NCBI GenBank assembly: GCA_910579305.1
Contig: CAJTTA010000050.1
Coordinates: 1-10,682, forward strand
Source of the DNA: an uncultured Muribaculaceae bacterium
GTDB taxonomy: Bacteria; Bacteroidota; Bacteroidia; Bacteroidales; Muribaculaceae
Length of the DNA stretch: 10,682 bases
Direction: 5' to 3'
The translations under genes and the position numbers were made by a program. A model generated the notes under the pieces. That model made no database searches, was not told the origin of the DNA, and saw nothing but the letters and a program-made list of their open reading frames with translations. Positions 1 to 7,564 of the stretch are shown one piece after another; the stretch's first letter is position 1; each line of letters starts with the position of its first letter.

Positions 1-111
1 TCCCTCAAAAAATCCTCTCAGCCTTAATTTGATTTAAATTCAAACACTCTCTTAATATAATAATTTCTCCTCCTACTTGAATAGCTTCTTACATTTTATC
101 ACCTTAAATCT

Positions 112-1404
112 ATGTTAGCAAAAGAATTACGAGATGAGATAACAGCCCTCGTAAAACGCGAGGTCGTTCCCGCCGTGGGCTGTACGGAACCTGTGGCCGT
201 GGCGCTTGCCGTAGCTCGTGCCACAGAATTGCTCGGACGCACTCCCGAGAATATCAAAGTTTCTCTGAGTGCCAACGTCCTCAAGAACGCAATGGGGGTG
301 GGAATACCCGGCACTGGCATGATAGGTCTTCCCATCGCAATAGCTCTCGGAGCGCTGATAGGCAAAAGTGAATATGGCCTTGAGGTGCTTAAAGATGTAA
401 GTCCGGAGGCTGTGCTTGAAGGACGTAAATTTATAGATGAAGGGCGTGTGCAGGTAGCTCTTTGCCAGGATGCTCCTTCAATATTGCACATTGATGCCGA
501 AGTCTCTGCCGGCGAGGATGGCGCTCGCGCGATAATCTCCGACACGCACACCAACTTCATAAGACTTGAGTCAAAAGGCAATGTACTGCTCGATGAATCA
601 TGCGATGGCAATACACCTGATGCAGAACAGCAGGAGACATGCGACCCTGTGCTATCGCTACGCACCGTGTGGGAATACGCCACCACCTCTCCAATAGAAG
701 AGATCCGCTTCATTCTTGAAGCACGAAGGCTCAACATGGCCGCTGCCCTGACTGCCATGGATGAAGGCTTCGGCCATTCTCTCGGATATACCATCCGGGC
801 CAAGGGTCTGAGCTATTTCGGCGACACTCCAATGGAGCATATGCTCGTATATACATCGGCCGCATGCGATGCCCGCATGGCAGGCGCGGTCGTGCCGGTG
901 ATGAGTAATTCCGGCTCAGGCAACCAGGGTATAACAGCCACAATGCCGGTCGTGAGCTTTGCCAAAGACTGCAATGCATCGGATGATGACACTACGCGTG
1001 CACTGATGCTATCTCACCTTACCTCTATCTACATCAAGCAAAGTCTCGGACGCCTCTCTGCACTGTGCGGCTGCGTAGTGGCCTCCACCGGAGCCTCAAG
1101 CGGCATAGTGTATCTCATGGGAGGCGGGTACTCTCAGGTGCAGGCCGCGGTGAAAAACATGGTGGCCAATCTCACCGGCATGGTATGTGACGGAGCCAAA
1201 CCTTCTTGTGCTATGAAGATCTCCAGCGGAGTGAGCACCGCGATGATGAGCGCACTCCTGGCAATGAACGGGCGCTGTGTGACCAATGCCGAGGGCATAG
1301 TGTGTGATGATGTCGACCGCACTATACGCAATCTCACCTCCATAGGCCGAGACGCCATGCGCGAGACCGATAGACTCGTGCTGGAAATCATGACTTCCAA
1401 ATAA
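112..1404 (+). CDS. cyuA: L-cysteine desulfidase family protein (UPF0597, CyuA/YhaM-like)
   Basis: This 430-residue cytoplasmic enzyme probably converts L-cysteine and water to pyruvate, ammonia and hydrogen sulfide; some relatives may act on serine. The N-terminal motif VGCTEPVAVALA places Cys24 where the family has its catalytic cysteine. Cys319, Cys359 and Cys366 reproduce the 40- and 7-residue spacing of the three [4Fe-4S] cysteines of the archaeal Methanocaldococcus enzyme (Cys25, 282, 322, 329, recalled from the literature). Glycine-rich segments at 61-72 (GIPGTGMIG) and 268-278 (GSGNQGITATM) are family hallmarks. Length matches the usual size of about 430. No signal peptide or membrane segment is seen. 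The gene is monocistronic in view and converges on the hydrolase at 1504-2556. The 111 bases upstream are A+T-rich and hold no exact Bacteroidetes promoter; TACATTTT at 90-97 is a 7/8 match but lacks a good -33 box. Family assignment is firm; substrate is inferred. Confidence 0.93.
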   Translation: MLAKELRDEITALVKREVVPAVGCTEPVAVALAVARATELLGRTPENIKVSLSANVLKNAMGVGIPGTGMIGLPIAIALGALIGKSEYGLEVLKDVSPEAVLEGRKFIDEGRVQVALCQDAPSILHIDAEVSAGEDGARAIISDTHTNFIRLESKGNVLLDESCDGNTPDAEQQETCDPVLSLRTVWEYATTSPIEEIRFILEARRLNMAAALTAMDEGFGHSLGYTIRAKGLSYFGDTPMEHMLVYTSAACDARMAGAVVPVMSNSGSGNQGITATMPVVSFAKDCNASDDDTTRALMLSHLTSIYIKQSLGRLSALCGCVVASTGASSGIVYLMGGGYSQVQAAVKNMVANLTGMVCDGAKPSCAMKISSGVSTAMMSALLAMNGRCVTNAEGIVCDDVDRTIRNLTSIGRDAMRETDRLVLEIMTSK

Positions 1405-1426
1405 CCGTACCGGCAGTAAAAGAAAC

Positions 1427-1466
1427 AAAGATATCTCAGCGCGGCATGCCGCGCTGAGATATCTTT
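1427..1466. terminator. Perfect 40-base palindrome, probable bidirectional terminator
   Basis: Two 20-base arms (AAAGATATCTCAGCGCGGCA at 1427-1446 and its exact complement at 1447-1466) meet with no spacer. In RNA this gives a stem of about 18 bp with a tetraloop. On the + strand a T-rich run follows (1464-1473). On the - strand the following bases, the complement of 1415-1426, are also U-rich. It lies 22 bases past the stop of the desulfidase gene and 37 bases past that of the convergent hydrolase gene, so it can serve both. Confidence 0.85.
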
Positions 1467-1503
1467 AATTTTTGAAAAGAGGTGAGATTAAGGTTTCAGC
1501 TTT

Positions 1504-2556
1504 TCAATACATGGGCGTAAAGGGAGCGGACTTGCGCAGGTGCTTATTGGCCTCTCCTATATAATTGACACCCTCGCTCGTGGTGAGCTTCATCACGGAT
1601 GCTCCCGGGCGCAGATTACACTTGCTCAGGTCAATGTAATAGAAGCCATTGTTGGTCACCGGCTCAAAATAATACCTGAGGTCGCGGGTATTCGCAAAGG
1701 AGCGCCATTGCGTGGAGCTCACATTAGGCTCACTCTCCACCGTATAATTGAACGGCACACATTCCGGCACAAGCACCGAGCGGCATATAGCCACTCCGAG
1801 ATCAGCATCGGCCACTGACTCCACATGGCGCACAAAGTAGTCGGCACGCACGAAGCGATCGGCACTCTTCACTGTGCCTGGCAACATATTGGCCCCTCCT
1901 ATCTTCTGCCAATACTCATTTATGGCCTGCATGGAAGGCCACGCGGGGTCATTGGTGAGCACCCGTATGTCATCACCCTCATATATTCTTACCGTGCCGT
2001 GGTCAAACTCAAGTATGGCCGTCCGTCCCTCGGCATCTGTGATTCCCCAGTGCAAGGTCGACACCGTGCCCCCATCGAATGTCGCTCCTGAAATCGTAAA
2101 CTCCTGCCTGGAGAGCATGGCCACAGCTTCCGGAGTGGTGGCATTCATGTCAAGAATCCAGGATATAAACATGGCCATCGACATAGGGGGACGGTTCTGA
2201 GTAGCGTCATTGACATATACGGTGCCCTTGCAGAAAAGGCCGTTCACCACAAGTCCTTTCTCATTCATTCCCTCGGTAATGCCTCCGTCATAGCCTACGG
2301 CATAGATCGCTCCATATCTGGATGTCCACTTCACGGCGCCTGGCTGCTCATTGCCCACCTTCGACATTCCCCGCGGATATACATACAGATTTGTGGGTAT
2401 CGGAGTTTTCCAGTCAAGCGAACGCCCCACTACATAAAGCGAATCAAGGCCCTTATATACTATACGGGTGCAGGCGTCCGAGTCTACCGGATGAGCGAGT
2501 CCTATGCAAAGAGCCGCGCCTATGGCGGCTAACGAATTAGTAACATGTGTCTTCAT
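1504..2556 (-). CDS. Exported choloylglycine hydrolase / penicillin V acylase family protein
   Basis: This 350-residue N-terminal-nucleophile hydrolase cleaves a linear amide. Likely substrates are conjugated bile salts, penicillin V or N-acyl compounds, and sequence alone does not decide between them. The start is the ATG at 2556 (MKTHVTNSL); reading two codons further upstream needs a TTG. Residues 1-28 form a signal peptide ending SDA, so cleavage exposes Cys29 as the new N-terminal nucleophile (motif ACTRIVY). Counted from it, Arg45, Asp48 (GRSLDW) and Asn202 (VLTNDP) fall exactly where clostridial bile salt hydrolase has Arg18, Asp21 and Asn175. Arg234 (SADRFVRA) probably matches Arg228. 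After the MNEKGL motif (97-102), the residue aligned with the oxyanion-hole Asn82 of bile salt hydrolases is Phe108. The signal peptide suits the Gram-negative branch of the family and a periplasmic location. No exact promoter is visible upstream. The gene is monocistronic and diverges from the operon starting at 2704. Confidence 0.9.
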   Translation of the reverse strand: MKTHVTNSLAAIGAALCIGLAHPVDSDACTRIVYKGLDSLYVVGRSLDWKTPIPTNLYVYPRGMSKVGNEQPGAVKWTSRYGAIYAVGYDGGITEGMNEKGLVVNGLFCKGTVYVNDATQNRPPMSMAMFISWILDMNATTPEAVAMLSRQEFTISGATFDGGTVSTLHWGITDAEGRTAILEFDHGTVRIYEGDDIRVLTNDPAWPSMQAINEYWQKIGGANMLPGTVKSADRFVRADYFVRHVESVADADLGVAICRSVLVPECVPFNYTVESEPNVSSTQWRSFANTRDLRYYFEPVTNNGFYYIDLSKCNLRPGASVMKLTTSEGVNYIGEANKHLRKSAPFTPMY

Positions 2557-2652
2557 AGTCAATTCATTCTATTTGTTTAATGACAACATAAAAAGGTATA
2601 TAATTTTTAACACGCCGGCAGCCATAAAAGTTCCCTCATGACTGCCTCTTGA

Positions 2653-2684
2653 TTTGGGTGACTCGCCTAAATTCATTACCTTTG
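2653..2684 (+). promoter_or_regulatory. Bacteroidetes-type promoter of the DUF4199-glycosyltransferase operon
   Basis: A -33 box TTTG (2653-2656), a 20-base spacer and a -7 box TACCTTTG (2677-2684) match the TTTG/TAnnTTTG consensus of the Bacteroidetes primary sigma factor exactly. Transcription should begin near 2688-2691. That leaves a leader of only about 15 bases before the ATG at 2704 and favours this start over the GTG at 2698. The rest of the divergent gap 2557-2703 shows no other clear element, and no exact match faces the hydrolase gene. Confidence 0.85.
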
Positions 2685-2703
2685 CACGATAAATACTGTG
2701 GCC

Positions 2704-3255
2704 ATGAGTGAGCAAAAACAGAAAAGTATATATAAATACAGCAGTGAACTGGGGCCGGGAATGGGTCTTTATCTCTTCCTAATGTCGGCATGTCTGCTTA
2801 TATCCGTTCACTGGCGAGGCGCAGTCTTGCCCCTGCTTCCTCTCGCTCTCGGCTGGCCGGTGATGTTGTGGTTTCTGCTGAAGCGCATATGGAGCAAATG
2901 CCCCCATTACCGCACTACAAGCGCCATGTGGCTGGCCGGCATATGGATATGCATATTCGGCGCGCTGATATGCGCCGCACTGTCATCTGCCTGGATACTC
3001 ATCTTTCAGCCTGATTTCATATCATTATATCTGCATCAGTGTCTTGACATGGCGCAGGCGGCTGATCTCCCTGCAGCATATACACACATGACCGCAGACA
3101 TGCGTGCGGCTATTGAAAGCGGGAATATCCCGTCGCCCATGCAATGGATTTTCTCCATGATATGGTTCACAGCATTTTCCGGTGCGATCATGTCGCTCAT
3201 AGTGGCTATCTGCATGACTGCTCGTAAATCTTCACATTCCCATAAATTCCCCTGA
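2704..3255 (+). CDS. DUF4199-like integral membrane protein
   Basis: This 183-residue inner-membrane protein is of unknown function. Four hydrophobic segments are visible at about 19-36, 39-60, 74-101 and 147-171, with a soluble loop at about 102-146 between the last two. Length and layout (two helices, a third, a loop, a last helix, a short basic tail) fit DUF4199, a Bacteroidetes family that commonly sits directly before a family 2 glycosyltransferase, as here. The family call is by layout and context, since no catalytic motif exists to check. The N-terminal 18 residues are polar and no cleavable signal is apparent. It is the first gene of the operon, only 4 bases before the glycosyltransferase start, so the two are probably translated together. 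A role as a membrane partner or substrate-handling subunit of the transferase is inference. The ATG was preferred to the GTG two codons upstream because of the promoter position. Confidence 0.8.
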   Translation: MSEQKQKSIYKYSSELGPGMGLYLFLMSACLLISVHWRGAVLPLLPLALGWPVMLWFLLKRIWSKCPHYRTTSAMWLAGIWICIFGALICAALSSAWILIFQPDFISLYLHQCLDMAQAADLPAAYTHMTADMRAAIESGNIPSPMQWIFSMIWFTAFSGAIMSLIVAICMTARKSSHSHKFP

Positions 3256-3259
3256 ACAT

Positions 3260-4210
3260 ATGGATATTTCAGTAGTAATACCTCTATATAATGAAGCTGA
3301 ATCGCTCCCCGAACTCACCGCATGGATAGAGCGCGTGATGGAGCAGAACGGATTCAGCTATGAAATACTCTTCATCAATGACGGATCTACCGACAATTCC
3401 TGGGAAGTGATCCGCTCGCTGCAGGCTAAGAATCCACACATCCACGGCGTGGCTTTTTCCCGCAATTACGGCAAGAGCCCGGCTCTCAACACGGGCTTCG
3501 CCCGCACCAAGGGAGACGTGGTGATCACTATGGATGCCGACCTTCAGGACTCTCCCGATGAGATTCCTGAGCTTTACCGCATGATCACCAAGGAGGGCTA
3601 CGACCTTGTGTCGGGATGGAAAAAGAAGCGATATGACCCTCTCTCCAAGACCATCCCTACCAAGCTCTTCAATGCCACCGCACGCAAAGTGAGCGGCATA
3701 AAGAATCTTCATGACTTCAATTGCGGCCTCAAGGCCTATCGCTCGGCTGTGGTGAAGCACATAGAGGTATATGGCGACATGCACCGATACATCCCTTATC
3801 TTGCAAAGAATGCCGGCTACACCCGTATCGGAGAAAAAGCAGTACATCATCAGGCGCGCAAGTATGGAAAGACAAAATTCGGCCTTGACAGATTCGTAAA
3901 CGGATATCTTGACCTCGGAACTCTATGGTTCCAGAGCAAATTCGGCATTAAGCCCATGCACATATTCGGATTGCTCGGTTCGCTCATGTTTGCACTCGGA
4001 TTCCTGGCTGTTATGATCATACTTATCCTGAAGACCGTGGCCTTGTGCAGCGACAGCTATGATTTCTATGTCACTAAATCCGTATATTTCTATCTGTCGC
4101 TCACTGCGATTGTCGTAGGCACACAGTTCTTCACTGCAGGAATAATCGGCGAGCTGATCACGCGTAACTCGGCAGAACGCAATTCCTATCAGATAAGCGA
4201 CGAATTCTGA
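3260..4210 (+). CDS. Family 2 glycosyltransferase, DPM/GtrB-like, with two C-terminal membrane helices
   Basis: This 316-residue enzyme is predicted to transfer a sugar from a nucleotide donor to a polyprenyl phosphate on the cytoplasmic face of the inner membrane. The GT-A fold is plain: DISVVIPLYNEAESLPEL at 2-19, the NDGSTD donor-site motif at 40-45, FSRNYGKSPALNTG at 67-79, and the metal-binding DADLQDSPDE at 92-101. Later come HDFNCGLKAYR (151-161) and RKYGKTKF (200-207), typical of dolichyl-phosphate mannose synthase and GtrB-like members. Two helices follow at about 235-258 and 274-298, the usual membrane anchor of this subgroup, then a polar tail. The length of 310-330 is normal. It lies between DUF4199 (4-base gap) and the DUF6452-like gene (4-base gap). 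The sugar and final acceptor cannot be read from the sequence; envelope glycan or protein glycosylation are candidates. Confidence 0.93.
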   Translation: MDISVVIPLYNEAESLPELTAWIERVMEQNGFSYEILFINDGSTDNSWEVIRSLQAKNPHIHGVAFSRNYGKSPALNTGFARTKGDVVITMDADLQDSPDEIPELYRMITKEGYDLVSGWKKKRYDPLSKTIPTKLFNATARKVSGIKNLHDFNCGLKAYRSAVVKHIEVYGDMHRYIPYLAKNAGYTRIGEKAVHHQARKYGKTKFGLDRFVNGYLDLGTLWFQSKFGIKPMHIFGLLGSLMFALGFLAVMIILILKTVALCSDSYDFYVTKSVYFYLSLTAIVVGTQFFTAGIIGELITRNSAERNSYQISDEF

Positions 4211-4214
4211 CCTT

Positions 4215-4709
4215 ATGACTCTTCCATCGGTTAAAACGCTTGCAGCCGCTTGCTTGACAGCGATTTTCCTTCTTGGGAGCTGTGCTGCTGATGACTGCAC
4301 CGACAATCGTAATTCGCTGCCTTTGGCCGCGTTCTTCGACTCTTCCTCCGGAGAACAGATAACCCTTGGCAGGCTCACTCTTTATGGACTGCATGCGCCG
4401 GGCGACTCAATGCTTCTCGACAATGCTTCGGGAGTGGAAGAAGCCTATATGCCATTCCGCATAACTCAGCATTCCACTACTTTCGTGATAGACTATATAG
4501 AGCCTGATGTGCAGGATACGGTGACTTTTCATTACGATCCCGTGCCTCGCTTCGCTTCATCGGAATGTGGAGCGGTCTACGATTACAGAATGGAAAATAT
4601 AAGCCATACCTGCCATATTATTGATTCTGTGACCTGCCCGGGTGGAATAATCACCAATACTCCGGGACAAAACATACGCATCTACCTGCGCACAAGCTTA
4701 CCACAATGA
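4215..4709 (+). CDS. DUF6452-like lipoprotein
   Basis: This 164-residue exported lipoprotein is of unknown function. It begins with a basic and hydrophobic signal (VKTLAAACLTAIFLLGS) ending in the lipobox LGSC, so Cys23 should be lipidated. The residues after it are AADDC; the two acids are suggestive of, but not a clear match to, the acidic surface-export signal of Bacteroidetes lipoproteins. The rest is a small, probably all-beta domain with extra cysteines (Cys28 and, towards the C-terminus, three in ECGAVYDY, HTCHIID and TCPGG) that could form disulfides in the periplasm. The family name rests on recall of length, cysteine pattern and the adjacent DUF6048-like gene, so it is less certain than the lipoprotein call. 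The stop overlaps the next start by 4 bases (ATGA), showing tight coupling, and the two products probably act together at the outer membrane. Confidence 0.8.
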   Translation: MTLPSVKTLAAACLTAIFLLGSCAADDCTDNRNSLPLAAFFDSSSGEQITLGRLTLYGLHAPGDSMLLDNASGVEEAYMPFRITQHSTTFVIDYIEPDVQDTVTFHYDPVPRFASSECGAVYDYRMENISHTCHIIDSVTCPGGIITNTPGQNIRIYLRTSLPQ

Positions 4710-5554
4710 GTAATTTAAGCCATCTGCTCCTCTCTGCCATGCTCGTCGGATGCAGCATGAGTGTCATGGCACAACGCCAGGTCACCCCCGTGGAAACCGA
4801 TGATAAGAAACCGCCTTCCCCTACCCTTCATTATTATGACAAGCATGGAGAATTATTAAAAGAACCTGTACTCTTTCTGGCGGAATTGGATACGGCTACA
4901 AATACTTCTGTCGCTGCCCGGCCCATATATCCGCGACTGCATGCCATGGATTTCGGTCTCAACTTCTTCGATGGAATCCTGGCTATAGCCGGACAAAAGC
5001 ATGGAGGAGCCGACATCTGGGCCTCTCTATCCATGTGGAACTGGCTGTTCCCTACTGTCGAAGCCGGCATAGGCATAGCCCACAACACGCCAAATCCCGG
5101 CAATTTTACTTATAAGGGCAAGCCTTCGCCTTATTTCAAAATAGGCGCCGACTATAATTTCCTATACAAGAGCAATCCTGATTACCGCGTAATGCTGGGA
5201 GTGCGTGCCGCTTATTCCCCCTTCTCTTTTGATGTGGAAAACATTACAATCGACAGCCCTTACTGGGATGAAAGCAGCAATATATCCCTCTCTGGATGCA
5301 AGAGCCAAGCCTTGTGGGGAGAAGTGCTGGCGGGCCTTAAGGTCAACATATGGCGACATTGGTCTCTGGGATGGACTTTCCGTTATCATTTCCTATTCGG
5401 TGATCCTGAGAATGACAGAGCGAATCCTTGGTACATTCCGGGCTTCGGCGCGAAGAATTCCAAGATAAACGTGACGTTCTCTCTAATATATACTCTCCCG
5501 CTTCATAAGAAAGAATCAACCACCCTTGAATCGCTCGACAGTCCGACAGAATAA
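4706..5554 (+). CDS. DUF6048-like probable outer-membrane beta-barrel protein
   Basis: This 282-residue exported protein is of unknown function. After the N-terminal signal and a linker rich in Pro, Asp and Lys (about 24-70), the body alternates short amphipathic strands rich in aromatic residues and glycine. Examples are MDFGLNFFDG, WNWLFPTVEAGIGIAHN, YFKIGADYNFLY, YRVMLGVRAAYSPFSF, WGEVLAGLKVNIW, WSLGWTFRYHFLFG and INVTFSLIYTLPLH, as in a barrel of 8-10 strands. Two reads of the signal are possible: type I cleavage after VMA (before Gln24), or a lipobox-like LVGC at Cys16. The uncharged n-region makes the first more likely but not certain. The gene starts inside the stop of its neighbour and closes the operon. 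The DUF6048 name is by similarity of layout and partner, not by a database hit. Function in envelope assembly is inference. Confidence 0.78.
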   Translation: MSNLSHLLLSAMLVGCSMSVMAQRQVTPVETDDKKPPSPTLHYYDKHGELLKEPVLFLAELDTATNTSVAARPIYPRLHAMDFGLNFFDGILAIAGQKHGGADIWASLSMWNWLFPTVEAGIGIAHNTPNPGNFTYKGKPSPYFKIGADYNFLYKSNPDYRVMLGVRAAYSPFSFDVENITIDSPYWDESSNISLSGCKSQALWGEVLAGLKVNIWRHWSLGWTFRYHFLFGDPENDRANPWYIPGFGAKNSKINVTFSLIYTLPLHKKESTTLESLDSPTE

Positions 5555-5582
5555 CACTGCAGTTAAAAAAAACACATATGAA

Positions 5583-5621
5583 AACGTCATGACAATACAA
5601 GTTGCCATGACGTTAACTTTT
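5583..5621 (+). terminator. Hairpin and T-rich tail after the envelope operon
   Basis: AACGTCATG (5583-5591) and CATGACGTT (5606-5614) form a perfect 9-bp stem, with a possible inner CAA/TTG pairing (5593-5595 and 5602-5604), followed by TAACTTTT. It lies 28 bases past the stop of the DUF6048-like gene and is a plausible intrinsic terminator on the + strand. The loop is fairly long and the T tract short, so a second, stronger terminator at 5660-5702 may complete the job. Confidence 0.6.
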
Positions 5622-5659
5622 ACCCACTATCGTAGGATCTGTCTTCATATTATAACGCA

Positions 5660-5702
5660 AAATAAAAAAATCGGCACTTGTGTGATGCCGATTTTTTTAT
5701 TT
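5660..5702. terminator. Strong bidirectional terminator between the envelope operon and rpsA
   Basis: Two exactly complementary 17-base arms (5660-5676 and 5686-5702) enclose a 9-base loop. Each arm joins a G+C core (TCGGCA/TGCCGA) to an uninterrupted run of seven A or T, so either strand yields a stem followed by a U tract. It lies 37 bases past the rpsA stop, between convergent genes. A further small hairpin, GCAGAC (5711-5716)/GTCTGC (5722-5727), stands between it and rpsA. Confidence 0.92.
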
Positions 5703-5738
5703 AAGTTCATGCAGACACGGAGTCTGCGTCAACATGTC

Positions 5739-7535
5739 TTACTTGCTTTCGCCTTCAAGCTTCTGCTTGAGTGCCTGCAGAGCATCGAGGTCGCCGAGAG
5801 TGGTCTTCTCGATAGAAGGAGCGATTACCTTCTCCTCCTGAGCGGGACGACGCTCGCTGCGGGCGGCACGGGCCTCGCCACGGGCGCGGCGGGCTTCCTG
5901 CTTCTCTACGTCTTCACGGATGCGGCTGTGAGAGAGAATGATGCGCTTGCTGTCCTTGTTGAATTCTATCACCTTGAACTGAAGCTTCTCGTCAAGCTGA
6001 GCCTGCGAGCCGTCTTCCTTCACGAGGTGCTTGGGAGTAGCGAAGCCTTCCACACCATATTCAAGTGCGATTACAGCACCCTTGTCCATTACCTCGGTGA
6101 TAACACCTTCGTGCACGGAACCTACGGTGAAGATTGTCTCAAATACCTCCCAGGGATTCTCCTCAAGCTGCTTGTGACCGAGAGAAAGACGACGGTTGTC
6201 CTTGTCGATTTCAAGAACCACTACCTCGATGTCGTTACCCACCTTGGTGAACTCGCTGGGGTGCTTGATCTTCTTAGTCCAACTCAGGTCAGAGATGTGG
6301 ATGAGGCCGTCTACGCCCTCTTCTATCTCAACGAATACGCCGAAGTTAGTGAAGTTGCGCACCTTGGCTGTGTGGCGGCTTCCGATGGCATACTTGTTCT
6401 CCACATCTTCCCAGGGATCTTTCTTGAGCTGCTTGAGGCCGAGGCTCATCTTGCGCTCCTCGCGGTCGAGAGTGAGCACTACAGCTTCCACCTCATCACC
6501 TACCTTGAGGAAATCCTGAGCGGAACGCAGATGCTGGCTCCAGCTCATTTCGCTCACGTGGATAAGACCTTCCACTCCGGGAGCCACTTCCACGAATGCA
6601 CCGTAGTCGGCCATGACAACAACCTTGCCCTTCACGTGGTCGCCCACCTTGAGGTCGGGATCAAGAGCATCCCAGGGATGAGGCATAAGCTGCTTGAGGC
6701 CAAGCGCGATACGCTTCTTCTCGTTGTCGAAGTCGAGGATTACCACGTTGAGCTTCTGGTCGAGAGCAACCACCTCCTTGGGATCGCTCACGCGGCCCCA
6801 GCTCAGGTCGGTGATATGTACGAGACCGTCTACGCCACCCAGGTCGATGAACACGCCGTAAGGAGTGATGTTCTTGACAGTGCCTTCAAGCACCTGACCC
6901 TTTTCAAGCTTGGCGATGAGTTCCTTTTTCTGTGCTTCAAGCTCGGCCTCTATGAGAGCCTTGTGAGACACTACCACATTGCGGTATTCCTGGTTGATCT
7001 TCACAACCTTGAATTCCATGGTCTTGTCTACATACATGTCATAGTCGCGGATGGGACGCACGTCAATCTGGCTGCCGGGCAGGAATGCCTCGATGCCGAA
7101 GACGTCTACGATCATGCCACCCTTGGTGCGGCACTTGACATAGCCTGTGATGATCTCATTGTTCTCAAGAGCTTTGTTGACACGCTCCCAGCTGCGGGAA
7201 GCGCAGGCCTTGCGGTGAGAGAGCACGAGCTGGCCTTTCTTATCCTCCTGATTCTCAATGAATACTTCCACCTTATCGCCCACCTTGAGGTCGGGGTTAT
7301 AGCGGAATTCGCTGCTGGCAATGACACCGTCGCTCTTATAGCCGATGTTAACCACTACCTCGCGCTTGTTGATGGAGATAACGGTACCTTCGGTTATTTC
7401 TTTGTCTTTCACCGCGTTAAGGGTCTCATCATAAGTCTTGGTGAGTTCCTCGCGGCTCTTTTCGCCGGCTGCATCGCCTTTTTCAAAGGCATCCCAATCG
7501 AAATCTTCGATGGGAGTGTTCTTAAGTTCGCTCAT
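5739..7535 (-). CDS. rpsA: 30S ribosomal protein S1
   Basis: This 598-residue RNA-binding protein of the small ribosomal subunit recruits and unfolds mRNA at initiation. Six S1 (OB-fold) domains lie at about 44-108, 125-191, 212-281, 299-368, 386-455 and 471-537. Domains 3 to 5 carry the clearest signature, for example YGVFIDLGGVDGLVHITDLSW, YGAFVEVAPGVEGLIHVSEMSW and FGVFVEIEEGVDGLIHISDLSW. Domains 1, 2 and 6 are more diverged, as usual. The acidic N-terminal extension (1-43) and the tail are typical of Bacteroidetes S1. The tail has an Arg/Ala-rich helix (546-564) and ends in a short leucine-rich helix (LGDLDALQALKQKL). The protein is about 40 residues longer than E. coli S1. The start has no Shine-Dalgarno; the upstream mRNA is A+U-rich, as expected in this phylum. 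It has its own promoter and a structured leader. Confidence 0.98.
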   Translation of the reverse strand: MSELKNTPIEDFDWDAFEKGDAAGEKSREELTKTYDETLNAVKDKEITEGTVISINKREVVVNIGYKSDGVIASSEFRYNPDLKVGDKVEVFIENQEDKKGQLVLSHRKACASRSWERVNKALENNEIITGYVKCRTKGGMIVDVFGIEAFLPGSQIDVRPIRDYDMYVDKTMEFKVVKINQEYRNVVVSHKALIEAELEAQKKELIAKLEKGQVLEGTVKNITPYGVFIDLGGVDGLVHITDLSWGRVSDPKEVVALDQKLNVVILDFDNEKKRIALGLKQLMPHPWDALDPDLKVGDHVKGKVVVMADYGAFVEVAPGVEGLIHVSEMSWSQHLRSAQDFLKVGDEVEAVVLTLDREERKMSLGLKQLKKDPWEDVENKYAIGSRHTAKVRNFTNFGVFVEIEEGVDGLIHISDLSWTKKIKHPSEFTKVGNDIEVVVLEIDKDNRRLSLGHKQLEENPWEVFETIFTVGSVHEGVITEVMDKGAVIALEYGVEGFATPKHLVKEDGSQAQLDEKLQFKVIEFNKDSKRIILSHSRIREDVEKQEARRARGEARAARSERRPAQEEKVIAPSIEKTTLGDLDALQALKQKLEGESK

Positions 7536-7564
7536 TAAGTTGCGAATTTGTTGTTAATGTGGAT

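Noticed and set aside
1..111. Possible promoter of the first gene (TACATTTT at 90-97, TTTG at 28-31)
   Set aside because: The -7-like box is imperfect and no -33 box lies 19-21 bases upstream, so it does not meet the standard of the other three.
99..803. 234-codon minus-strand frame opposite the desulfidase gene
   Set aside because: The opposite strand encodes all the conserved cysteine motifs; the antisense product is Ser/Arg/Ala-rich and resembles no family.
3284..3850. 188-codon minus-strand frame within the glycosyltransferase gene
   Set aside because: It overlaps the catalytic domain of a well-supported gene, lacks a promoter and has no family resemblance.
5526..7538. A 670-codon open frame on the + strand, opposite rpsA
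   Set aside because: It is an antisense shadow. rpsA has clear S1 domains on the other strand, its codon bias leaves the opposite frame free of stops, and the antisense product has no recognisable domain and runs through two terminators.
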